From: Pedobacter paludis
Lineage (GTDB): Bacteria; Bacteroidota; Bacteroidia; Sphingobacteriales; Sphingobacteriaceae
DNA length: 64,000 nucleotides
Reading direction: 5' to 3'
Assembly: GCF_003173575.1 (NCBI RefSeq)
Contig: NZ_QGNY01000005.1
Span: forward strand, 310,001-374,000
Program-made: the position numbers and the translations under genes
In this document: positions 18,549 through 26,145 of the stretch, piece by piece
How the letters are laid out: the number at the start of each line of letters is the position of its first letter
Numbering within the stretch: position 1 is the stretch's first letter
The notes under the pieces: generated by a model
Databases searched by the model: none
What the model was told of the DNA's origin: nothing
What the model saw: only the letters and a program-made list of their open reading frames with translations

Positions 18549-19676
18549 TTAGCTATTTAGAAAAACTGCTCTTTCAGCTTTGGATAAAATATTTGTTACA
18601 GCGTTGGGGTAGGCTTGCGTAAAAGTAACCGGAATCTTATCCTTTGCTTTTTCATTCCATTTAAATTCTACCGCTAAAAGTTTATCCCCTTTTTTTTCAA
18701 TATAATCTATTTCTTGTTGTTGTGTAGTGCGCCAGAAAAAAATATTTGCCTCTATCTGGTTTTGGTGCAGATATTTCATTCTTTCCGCAATCATATAATT
18801 TTCAAATAAAGCACCTGTATCATTTCTGTTTGCCAGCGAATTAAAATTTCTGGTAACAGCATTTATAATTCCAGTATCGTAAAAATATATTTTCTTGTTC
18901 TTTTTGATTTCGTTACGCACATTGCCAGAAAATGCTGGCAAAACAAAAACTACAAAAGCTTTTTCAAGAAGACTGATATATTTTTCAACAGTTTTTTGAT
19001 CTGCCTTTACCAATTGTGCCAATTCCGAAAAATTTACTTCACTCCCAACCTGTAAAGCCAGTGCTTTTACAATTTTTTCAAATAACAAAGGTTTTTTCAC
19101 ATCCTCTAAAGCAAATAAGTCCTTATACAAATAACTATCAGCAAGTAACCTTAAATGTTCTTCCGCATTTATAGGATCATTAATTACTTCTGGATAAGAA
19201 CCATAAATTAATCTTTGTTCCAAGGATCTTTCTTCAGTAAGAAAATCAGTATTATTTACCAGTTCTGCATACGAAAAAGGCAGAAGGAGCATTTCATATT
19301 TTCTACCCGTTAAGGGTTCATTAATCTTGCTGGATAATTCAAATGCTGATGATCCAGTTGCAATTACCTGAACACTTTTAAAACGATCTACAATAATTTT
19401 AATGAATAAACCAACATCAGAAATTCGCTGTGCTTCATCTATAAAAAGTATTTCATAATCGCTCAGCATTTGTGCGATATGAGTAGCATTTGGTTTGGTT
19501 AAACTTTCTCTTACATCTGCATCATCACCATTAAGATACAGCGTTTTTTTATTCACTTTTTCCAGTAACTGCTCTACAAAAGTAGTTTTACCAGTTTGTC
19601 TCGGTCCAAAAATGACGAATGCTTTGCCTTTAAAGAGCCTTGCGAATGCATAATCTATCTGCTTTCTAAAAACCAT
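18549..19676 (-). CDS. AAA-family ATPase with DUF4143 domain
   Basis: 375 aa. N-terminal AAA_14 ATPase with Walker A GPRQTGKTT (residues ~24-32) and Walker B ILFIDEAQR; the sensor-like segment is VIATGSSAF. The C-terminal DUF4143 half contains a small helical winged-helix-like segment (about 210-245) and an endonuclease-like fold near the end with FFWRTTQQQEIDYI and VEFKW, resembling a PD-(D/E)xK core. Family members are widespread and mobile in Bacteroidota, with no settled function; autoregulation and defence or toxin-like roles have been suggested. Three phased palindromic repeats lie 23-104 bp upstream, overlapping a likely -7 box, which suggests tight control. It is probably a separate transcript from the phosphatase gene. 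Confidence 0.9.
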   Translation of the reverse strand: MVFRKQIDYAFARLFKGKAFVIFGPRQTGKTTFVEQLLEKVNKKTLYLNGDDADVRESLTKPNATHIAQMLSDYEILFIDEAQRISDVGLFIKIIVDRFKSVQVIATGSSAFELSSKINEPLTGRKYEMLLLPFSYAELVNNTDFLTEERSLEQRLIYGSYPEVINDPINAEEHLRLLADSYLYKDLFALEDVKKPLLFEKIVKALALQVGSEVNFSELAQLVKADQKTVEKYISLLEKAFVVFVLPAFSGNVRNEIKKNKKIYFYDTGIINAVTRNFNSLANRNDTGALFENYMIAERMKYLHQNQIEANIFFWRTTQQQEIDYIEKKGDKLLAVEFKWNEKAKDKIPVTFTQAYPNAVTNILSKAERAVFLNS

Positions 19677-19698
19677 ACTAATAATCTACACTACAAAG

Positions 19699-19790
19699 TA
19701 TAATAATTTTGGATTATATTCCAAAATAAATATAATAATTTTGGATTACATTCCAAAAAAAACATAATTATTTTGGATTAGCATCTACAT
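19699..19790. promoter_or_regulatory. Three 32-bp phased palindromic repeats upstream of the AAA/DUF4143 gene
   Basis: TTTTGG occurs at 19707, 19739 and 19771, exactly 32 bp apart. The first two copies are palindromes ATTTTGGA-n6-TCCAAAAT (second with one change in the centre); the third is a half copy. 32 bp is about three helical turns, so the sites face the same side of DNA. A likely -7 box (ATACTTTG on the minus strand, 19694-19701) abuts the first copy. Confidence 0.7.
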
Positions 19791-19794
19791 TTAA

Positions 19795-19828
19795 TCAAAA
19801 AAACCCTCATCAATTAAGATGAGGGTTT
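19795..19828 (-). terminator. Terminator of the atp operon
   Basis: AAACCCTCATC / GATGAGGGTTT, a perfect 11-bp stem with loop AATTAA, followed on the minus strand by a run of T. It lies 44 bp beyond the atpG stop. Confidence 0.85.
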
Positions 19829-19840
19829 GTGTATCTTAAC

Positions 19841-19860
19841 CTTCGACAAGCTCAGGATAA
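19841..19860. repeat. REP-like unit CTTCGACAAGCTCAG
   Basis: CTTCGACAAGCTCAGGATAA; the core also occurs inverted at 22513-22525 and as an inverted pair at 45803-45856. It sits between the atpG stop and the terminator. Confidence 0.6.
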
Positions 19861-19871
19861 TAAAATTAACT

Positions 19872-20756
19872 TTATCCATTCAATGCGGCTGCACCACTTA
19901 CAATCTCAGTTAACTCAGTTGTAATCGCGGCCTGACGAGCCTGGTTATACGAAAGTTTTAAGGCTTTTAATAATTCTCCGGCATTTTCCGTTGCTTTATC
20001 CATTGATGTCATACGAGCGCCGTGTTCTGATGCGTGAGAATCTAAAACTGCTTTATATAACTGAATTTTAACTGATTTAGGAATTAATTGCTCTACAATT
20101 TCTTCTTGCGAAGGCTCTAAAATGTAATCAACATTGGTTGATTTAGTTTCAACCTTTGTTTCTTCAGCTTTTGGCAAAGGCAATAATTGTTCAGAAGTAA
20201 TAATTTGAACCGCCGCGTTTTTAAAGCGATTGTACACCACTTCTACTTTATCAAAGTCGCCTTTAATAAATCCAGCCATTATAGCATCGGTAATTTTGGT
20301 TACGTTTTCAAAAGTTAGCGCCGAAAAAACCTCGTTGTTATTACCAATTACGTTGTAGTTACGTTTTTCGTAAAAATCTTGAGTTTTCTTACCGATAGAA
20401 ATAATACTTACATTACCGTTTTTCAACTGTTCGCTGTATTTCTCTGCAATTAAGTTGTTGGCCGCTTTAATTACGTTCATGTTAAAAGCACCCGCCAAAC
20501 CACGGTTTGATGATACAGTTACAATTAATACCTTATTAGGTTCACGCTCCTGTATAAAAGGCGATGAAGAACCTTCTAAACTTGCAGATAGATTACCTAA
20601 AATCTCTTTCAGTTTAGTTGCATAAGGACGTAAAGCGATAATTGCATTGGTTGCACGTTTCAACTTAGCTGCCGAAACCATTTTCATAGCTTTGGTAATC
20701 TGCTGGGTTGATTGTACCGATGCAATTCGGTTTCTTACTTCTTTTAAATTAGCCAT
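19872..20756 (-). CDS. atpG: ATP synthase F1 subunit gamma
   Basis: 294 aa, typical gamma length. Gamma is the rotating shaft inside the alpha3-beta3 hexamer. The N-terminal helix (MANLKEVRNRIASVQSTQQI) and the C-terminal helix (NQARQAAITTELTEIVSGA) are highly characteristic, as is the SNRGLAGAFN segment of the Rossmann-like middle domain. It is the last gene of the visible atp operon, followed by a terminator. A heptad-repeat palindrome fills the 87-bp gap to atpA. A ~25-residue Glu/Lys/Thr-rich insertion around residue 200 is a common feature in Bacteroidota gamma subunits. Confidence 0.98.
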   Translation of the reverse strand: MANLKEVRNRIASVQSTQQITKAMKMVSAAKLKRATNAIIALRPYATKLKEILGNLSASLEGSSSPFIQEREPNKVLIVTVSSNRGLAGAFNMNVIKAANNLIAEKYSEQLKNGNVSIISIGKKTQDFYEKRNYNVIGNNNEVFSALTFENVTKITDAIMAGFIKGDFDKVEVVYNRFKNAAVQIITSEQLLPLPKAEETKVETKSTNVDYILEPSQEEIVEQLIPKSVKIQLYKAVLDSHASEHGARMTSMDKATENAGELLKALKLSYNQARQAAITTELTEIVSGAAALNG

Positions 20757-20764
20757 TCTTTATT

Positions 20765-20842
20765 TAGATGTGAGATGTGAGATATAAGATGTGAGACGTT
20801 TCCGTCCCAATCTCAAATCTCAAATCTCATGTCTCAAATCTT
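20765..20842. repeat. Heptad-repeat palindrome between atpA and atpG
   Basis: Left arm GATGTGA, GATGTGA, GATATAA, GATGTGA, GACG; right arm in reverse complement GATTTGA, GACATGA, GATTTGA, GATTTGA, GATTG. Four 7-bp units per arm around the centre TTTCCGTCC. The clearest member of the family in this window. Confidence 0.75.
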
Positions 20843-20843
20843 A

Positions 20844-22418
20844 TTAATATTTACTTGAAATCTCTTTTGCCACTGTATCTAACACACCAGTAATGGTATC
20901 ATCAAACTTACCAGCTTTTAATGCCGCTAAAGTTTCTGGATGACGCATTTCCAATTGGGTTAAATATTCTGTTTCGAATTCTTTTACTTTATCAACTGGT
21001 ACGCTACGCATTAAGTTTTTGGTACCTGCATAAACAATAGCAACTTGTTTTTCTACTGTAAAAGGAGTAAACTGTGCTTGTTTTAACATTTGTACGTTAC
21101 GTGCACCTTTATCCAAAACCGATTTTGTTGCAGCATCCAAATCAGAACCGAATTTAGAGAAAGCCTCTAACTCACGGTATTGAGCCTGGTCTAACTTTAA
21201 AGTACCTGCTACTTTTTTCATCGATTTAATTTGAGCATTACCACCCACACGTGATACCGAGATACCTACGTTAATAGCCGGACGGATACCTGAGTTGAAT
21301 AAGTTCGACTCTAAGAAAATCTGACCATCAGTAATCGAAATTACGTTAGTTGGAATATATGCTGAAACGTCTCCTGCCTGAGTTTCGATAATCGGTAAAG
21401 CTGTTAATGAACCACCACCTTTAACAATATGTCTGATCGATTCTGGTAAATCATTCATCGCTTTTGCGATATCATCATTCGAGTTGATTTTCGCAGCTCT
21501 TTCTAACAAACGACTGTGTAGGTAGAAAACGTCACCTGGATATGCCTCACGGCCCGGTGGACGACGAAGTAATAAGGATACCTCACGGTAAGCAACTGCT
21601 TGTTTAGATAAATCATCATAAACAATTAAAGCTGGTTTACCTGTATCACGGAAAAACTCACCAATTGCAGCACCCGCAAACGGAGCATAAAACTGCATTG
21701 GAGCAGGATCTGCAGCTGAAGCAGCAACAACAACTGTATATGGTAAAGAGCCATTTTCCTCAAGTGTACGTACAATGTTCGCAACGGTAGAGTTTTTCTG
21801 ACCAATAGCTACATATATACAGAATACAGGCTGGCCTGCTTCATAAAATTCTTTTTGGTTGATAATGGTATCAATACAAACTGCAGTTTTACCAATCTGA
21901 CGGTCACCAATAACCAACTCACGTTGACCACGACCAATTGGAATCATTGCATCGATTGCTTTAATACCGGTTTGTAAAGGCTCATTTACCGGCTGACGAT
22001 AAATTACACCCGGTGCTTTACGCTCTAAAGGCATTTCGTAAGTTTCACCCAAAATCGGACCTTTACCATCTAAAGGCTCTCCTAATGTGTTAACTACGCG
22101 GCCAAGCATACCTTCACCAACTTTAATAGAGGCAATTTTTTTAGTACGTTTAATTGTATCACCTTCTTTAATCTCGTCAGAAGCACCCAAAAGTACCACA
22201 CCAACGTTATCTTCTTCAAGGTTTAATACAATGCCCTGTAGGCCGTTTGCAAATTCAACCAACTCTCCCGATTGAACTTTAGTTAAACCGTAAACACGGG
22301 CAATACCGTCGCCCACTTGCAACACGGTACCAACTTCTTCCAGTTCGGTTTCTGATTTAAAGCCCGCCAATTGCTGTCTGATAATTGCCGATACTTCGTC
22401 TGGTCTTACCTCTACCAT
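20844..22418 (-). CDS. atpA: ATP synthase F1 subunit alpha
   Basis: 524 aa. Alpha is the noncatalytic nucleotide-binding subunit of the F1 hexamer. Walker A reads GDRQIGKT (residues ~171-178); the arginine-finger region (ISVSRVGG) and the N-terminal beta-barrel segment ([11 protein letters not shown]) are intact. Length is close to the usual 500-525. It is separated from atpH by a 230-bp spacer carrying a structured dispersed repeat and from atpG by a heptad palindrome, so the F1 part of the operon is unusually loosely packed. Confidence 0.98.
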   Translation of the reverse strand: MVEVRPDEVSAIIRQQLAGFKSETELEEVGTVLQVGDGIARVYGLTKVQSGELVEFANGLQGIVLNLEEDNVGVVLLGASDEIKEGDTIKRTKKIASIKVGEGMLGRVVNTLGEPLDGKGPILGETYEMPLERKAPGVIYRQPVNEPLQTGIKAIDAMIPIGRGQRELVIGDRQIGKTAVCIDTIINQKEFYEAGQPVFCIYVAIGQKNSTVANIVRTLEENGSLPYTVVVAASAADPAPMQFYAPFAGAAIGEFFRDTGKPALIVYDDLSKQAVAYREVSLLLRRPPGREAYPGDVFYLHSRLLERAAKINSNDDIAKAMNDLPESIRHIVKGGGSLTALPIIETQAGDVSAYIPTNVISITDGQIFLESNLFNSGIRPAINVGISVSRVGGNAQIKSMKKVAGTLKLDQAQYRELEAFSKFGSDLDAATKSVLDKGARNVQMLKQAQFTPFTVEKQVAIVYAGTKNLMRSVPVDKVKEFETEYLTQLEMRHPETLAALKAGKFDDTITGVLDTVAKEISSKY

Positions 22419-22452
22419 AATTTTAATTATATCTTTTTGTAAATGTAAATCT

Positions 22453-22593
22453 TGTAGTTCTTTTGTTATTGTAGTCCCGCTATTCGTTTCAAGTTTTTGT
22501 TAATGTCATGCCGAGCTTGTCGAAGCAACGCAACAAAAAGCTTTTCACTTCTATCGGGTTTATATATTTTAGTGCTGTAGTTCTTTTATTATT
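22453..22593. repeat. Structured repeat element between atpH and atpA, with flanking direct repeats
   Basis: Near-identical words TGTAGTTCTTTTGTTATT (22453) and TGTAGTTCTTTTATTATT (22575) flank ~100 bp. Inside, CCCG...AAGTTTTTGTT pairs with AACAAAAAGCTT...CGGG to form a long interrupted hairpin whose apical part is a REP-like GAGCTTGTCGAAG (22513-22525). Looks like an inserted dispersed palindrome. Confidence 0.55.
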
Positions 22594-22648
22594 TCAGTAC
22601 CCATCATAGTTTCTTAAAATCTACACTGATACTTTATATTAAAGTTTA

Positions 22649-23188
22649 CTACAATGCAAATTCTTTTTTTAGTTTACTTAAGCCACTGGCAATACTGGCA
22701 TCAAATTGCTTATCGCCAACTTTCAATATAAAACCGCCAATTAATTTTTCGTTAATTTTCTCGTTAACAATTACCTGATTAGCGCCTAATTCTCTTTTTA
22801 CAATCTCAACAATCTGCCCTTTGGCTGCTGGGCTTAAAGCGGTTGCTGTTGTCACATCTGCAGTAACAATACCTTTAATTAAGTTGTATTGTTGCACAAA
22901 TTGTTTTGCTGTTGCGAATAATATAGCCGAACGGCCCTTACTAATTACAATTTTGAAAAAAGTAATGGTTAACTGACTTACTCTATTACCGAAAATACCA
23001 TTTAAAATACCAGTCTTTTTATCCAAAGGTACAATTGGGTTTTTCAATATCGCTTCCAGCTCAGGGGTTTCATCAACCACTTTTTCAAACAAAACCATAT
23101 CATTGTAAGAAGCTTCTAACGCGTTGTTTTCAACGGCTAAGTCTATTAATGATTTGGCGTATCTGCTTGCAACTTTAATTTCTGACAT
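22649..23188 (-). CDS. atpH: ATP synthase F1 subunit delta
   Basis: 179 aa, typical. Delta links the F1 head to the peripheral b stalk. The N-terminal helical domain (ASRYAKSLIDLAVE) and the C-terminal signature around LIGGFILKVGDKQFDASI are visible. It lies between atpF (104-bp gap holding a heptad palindrome) and atpA (230-bp gap). Order b-delta-alpha-gamma is the normal F1Fo order. No oddities in the protein itself. Confidence 0.96.
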   Translation of the reverse strand: MSEIKVASRYAKSLIDLAVENNALEASYNDMVLFEKVVDETPELEAILKNPIVPLDKKTGILNGIFGNRVSQLTITFFKIVISKGRSAILFATAKQFVQQYNLIKGIVTADVTTATALSPAAKGQIVEIVKRELGANQVIVNEKINEKLIGGFILKVGDKQFDASIASGLSKLKKEFAL

Positions 23189-23198
23189 ATTTTTGAGT

Positions 23199-23298
23199 CG
23201 TAAGTTGTAAGTTATAAGTTATAAGTTAGTTGATCATTAAAATCTTTCAACTACACCCTAATACTTAGAACTTAAAACGTAATACTTATAACTTAATT
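23199..23298. repeat. Heptad-repeat palindrome between atpF and atpH
   Basis: Left arm GTAAGTT, GTAAGTT, ATAAGTT, ATAAGTT; right arm in reverse complement TAAGTTA, TAAGTAT, TACGTTT, TAAGTTC, TAAGTAT. 7-bp units, inverted arms; the right end runs into the atpF stop region. Confidence 0.75.
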
Positions 23299-23787
23299 TA
23301 ATTCAACGTCTTTTAACAAATTAGCTACCAAGGCTTCTTGTTTGGTTTTATCATCTAATTGAGTACGCAGTACACGTTCAGCAATTTCTAACGATAAAGA
23401 AGAAACCTGATCTTTAACTTCTGCTAAAGCTGCTTTCTTTTGGTTTTCGATTTCAATCTTAGCTTTTTCGATTAATTTAGAACCTTCTACCTGAGCTTGT
23501 TTTTTAGCTTCGTTTAAGATCCCATCTTTAAGGGTTTTAGCTTCCTTTAAAATTTCATCGCGTTCAGCACGGGCTTGTTGCATCAAATCTTGGTTTTGAG
23601 CAGTTAAGCGGGCCATTTCTTGTTTAGCCAATTCAGCTTTGTTCAAAGCTTCATCAATACTTTGCTCACGATCATGGATAGCACCTAAAATAGGTTTCCA
23701 TGCAAATTTCCTAAGTAATATTAATAAGCAGATGAACGATATTCCGGTCCAAAAAACTAATCCTATGCTTGGGGTTACTAATTCCAT
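23293..23787 (-). CDS. atpF: ATP synthase Fo subunit b
   Basis: 164 aa. Subunit b forms the peripheral stalk: one N-terminal membrane helix (residues ~8-27, IGLVFWTGISFICLLILL) followed by a long charged amphipathic helix (to about residue 150) rich in Ala, Glu, Lys and Gln. Length and design match the bacterial b subunit, here probably a homodimer because no b' gene is present. It follows atpE by 86 bp. Confidence 0.96.
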   Translation of the reverse strand: MELVTPSIGLVFWTGISFICLLILLRKFAWKPILGAIHDREQSIDEALNKAELAKQEMARLTAQNQDLMQQARAERDEILKEAKTLKDGILNEAKKQAQVEGSKLIEKAKIEIENQKKAALAEVKDQVSSLSLEIAERVLRTQLDDKTKQEALVANLLKDVELN

Positions 23788-23873
23788 TTTATCTAATTTT
23801 TAAAATAATCTTTTTATTAAGGCTGGGTAAATAACCAATCGTTAAATACCCTGCCTAAATTTTTCAGTGATTA

Positions 23874-24098
<225 letters not shown>

Positions 24099-24127
24099 TT
24101 ATATTAATTGTAAAAAATAGTTTTCTA

Positions 24128-25258
24128 TTAATGATGCTCTTCTACTGCCATTCCAATAAATAAGGCAGTAAGTAATGTAAAAATAAAGGCCTGTAAAAAT
24201 GCCACTAGCAATTCCAATACATCCATAAACAAAACGAAGGCTACTGAAACTGGAGCGATAGCCAATGTTTCGAAAATAAAAATTAGGGATATTAAGCTTA
24301 ATACGATGATGTGACCAGCAGTAATGTTTGCAAACAAACGTACCATTAAAGCAAAAGGCTTAGAAATAATACCTACTACCTCTACTACAACCATTAAAGG
24401 CCATAACCAAAATGGAACATCGGGTAAAAAGATATGTTTCCAGTAATATTTATTACCATTAACATTCACGATAATCATAGTACCTAAAGCCATCACAAAA
24501 GTTAAAGCGATATTACCCGTTACGTTTGCACCGCCTGGAAAAATTGGCACCAAGCCTAACAAGTTGTTAAACCAGATAAAGAAAAATATTGTTAATAAGT
24601 ACGGCATAAATTTCGCATACTTATGACCAATATTTGGCTTTGCAATATCATCTCTAACAAAAACAATAATCGGTTCAAGAAAAGACTGTAAGCCTTTTGG
24701 TGCCTTACCAATTCGTTTTCTATATGAACCAGCGACAGATATAAACACAACTAATATTAAAAATATTGCTACGAACATCGCCGCAACGTTTTTTGTGATT
24801 GAAAAATCCAAAACAGTTTTACTGGCAACTTCGTCAACATTACCATCAGCACCAACCACTTTAATATGATCTTCTACCAAACGGTAAGTGTTGTGAGCAC
24901 CCTTGTAATCTTCTTCTCCATGATGAAAATGACCCGAAGAAAAGAATTCCAATCCATTAGCTGTATAAAGGATTACTGGAAGTGGCATTGAAGTATGACC
25001 CCAGAAATGCCACATATGCGAATCCGCAATGTGCTCCATAATAACCTTTGTTGGCTCAAATTTTTCTTTACCGTGCTCTACAGCACCATGTTCGCCAGAA
25101 ACGGCCTCAGCGGTTTTGGCAACAGCACTATCAACTGGAACAACAGCACTATCAGCTTGAGCGAAAGTATCAATTTTGATAGATAAAAACGCGATTAAAA
25201 GCGTAAAAACAATAATTACCTTCTTAACTTTTGATACTAAAACTTGGTTACAATCCAT
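24128..25258 (-). CDS. atpB: ATP synthase Fo subunit a
   Basis: 376 aa, longer than the ~270 aa of E. coli because of an N-terminal extension: a signal-like helix (about 12-34) followed by ~120 polar residues, His-rich near HGAVEHG and HFHHGEEDY, that should lie outside the cytoplasm. Such extensions are usual in Bacteroidota. The C-terminal half has the five to six membrane helices of subunit a, with the essential Arg in LMVRLFANITAGH. It forms the proton half-channels against the c ring. The upstream 129-aa gene ends 14 bp before its start. Confidence 0.95.
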   Translation of the reverse strand: MDCNQVLVSKVKKVIIVFTLLIAFLSIKIDTFAQADSAVVPVDSAVAKTAEAVSGEHGAVEHGKEKFEPTKVIMEHIADSHMWHFWGHTSMPLPVILYTANGLEFFSSGHFHHGEEDYKGAHNTYRLVEDHIKVVGADGNVDEVASKTVLDFSITKNVAAMFVAIFLILVVFISVAGSYRKRIGKAPKGLQSFLEPIIVFVRDDIAKPNIGHKYAKFMPYLLTIFFFIWFNNLLGLVPIFPGGANVTGNIALTFVMALGTMIIVNVNGNKYYWKHIFLPDVPFWLWPLMVVVEVVGIISKPFALMVRLFANITAGHIIVLSLISLIFIFETLAIAPVSVAFVLFMDVLELLVAFLQAFIFTLLTALFIGMAVEEHH

Positions 25259-25272
25259 TTATTGGCAGATTT

Positions 25273-25662
25273 TTACTTTAAATTTTGGTGGCGCAAGTTA
25301 CGTAACAAACAGTAAATTTCAAAGACAGAAAACAATAAATATAAAGAAAAAAAATTAAGGAGAAATATTACCCCAATTCCCTTTACTTTAATACTGTAAA
25401 TCAGCACAAAAGCCATACAAAATAACATCTTCACAGCAATAGATCCCATAATTGCCATAATACCTACTTCAGGATCGCGTTTTATACCAATATCAACAAG
25501 CAAATACGCAATGTAGGTGATGCCAGCCAAAAAGCCAAACATGAGCCAAAAGTTAGGCACAAACAATTGCAGTCCTGAAAATATTGAAGGTAAAACAGCA
25601 ACAACGCCAATTAAGACGCCAATAAAAATGAGATAGATACTTGTAAATTTGGCTAGAGTCAA
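25273..25662 (-). CDS. Membrane protein of the atp operon (ATP synthase I-like)
   Basis: 129 aa with four predicted membrane helices (about 5-28, 36-58, 69-92, 97-120) and little else. Its place between the AtpZ-like gene and atpB is where AtpI or a related subunit I is found in other bacteria, with a proposed role in c-ring assembly or Mg/Ca handling. I see no sequence motif that proves AtpI, so the call rests on context and topology. The stop is 14 bp from atpB, consistent with co-transcription. Confidence 0.75.
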   Translation of the reverse strand: MTLAKFTSIYLIFIGVLIGVVAVLPSIFSGLQLFVPNFWLMFGFLAGITYIAYLLVDIGIKRDPEVGIMAIMGSIAVKMLFCMAFVLIYSIKVKGIGVIFLLNFFSLYLLFSVFEIYCLLRNLRHQNLK

Positions 25663-25812
25663 TGGAATAATTTCTTTGCAAATAAAAACTTTAGCAAAGA
25701 TAGGATTTTAGGGCGATAAGCGCTGTGGAAATGTTAAATTGTTTGATTGATAGATTGTTGAGCAATAAGTAACTTTCCTTTCAGCCCAAATTTATAGTAC
25801 AGCACTAAACAA

Positions 25813-26034
25813 TTACTTTGTTGCCTGCCGAATAGCTTGGTATAAAGCAATACCAACACCTATTAATGCAAATAGCGCCGTAATTAAATTGGTTTTACTG
25901 TTTCGGTGCTGATCGATTTTATAACCTATAAAAGTAAGTAAGCCTATGGTTGCAATCATTTGAAAGCCTATAGCTGAATATTTTGCAGCGGCATTTACCT
26001 TTTTTTCGGGTTTTTCTTCTTTCTGATTTTCCAT
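25813..26034 (-). CDS. AtpZ/AtpI family protein, first gene of the atp operon
   Basis: 73 aa with a charged Lys/Glu N-terminus (about 20 residues) and two membrane helices (about 22-40 and 48-67) separated by a short polar loop (GYKIDQHRNSKTN). This hairpin, with a Gly-rich first helix, is the AtpZ/AtpI design; the family precedes Fo genes and is thought to assist ATP synthase assembly or Mg uptake. It starts the minus-strand atp operon and is divergent from sprE across a 111-bp AT-rich spacer. No bactofilin gene lies between them here. Confidence 0.85.
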   Translation of the reverse strand: MENQKEEKPEKKVNAAAKYSAIGFQMIATIGLLTFIGYKIDQHRNSKTNLITALFALIGVGIALYQAIRQATK

Positions 26035-26145
26035 TTTTTAATGCAATAATTAAATTAACTTTGAATAATTAAAATTTGTTGCCCAATAAAATAATTTTGC
26101 ATACTTTTTGTTAAATGTATATCCACTTAAAGAGATTTATTATAC

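Noticed and set aside
19699..19790. CRISPR-like array
   Set aside because: Repeats are only three, contiguous with no variable spacers, and palindromic next to a promoter; no cas genes.
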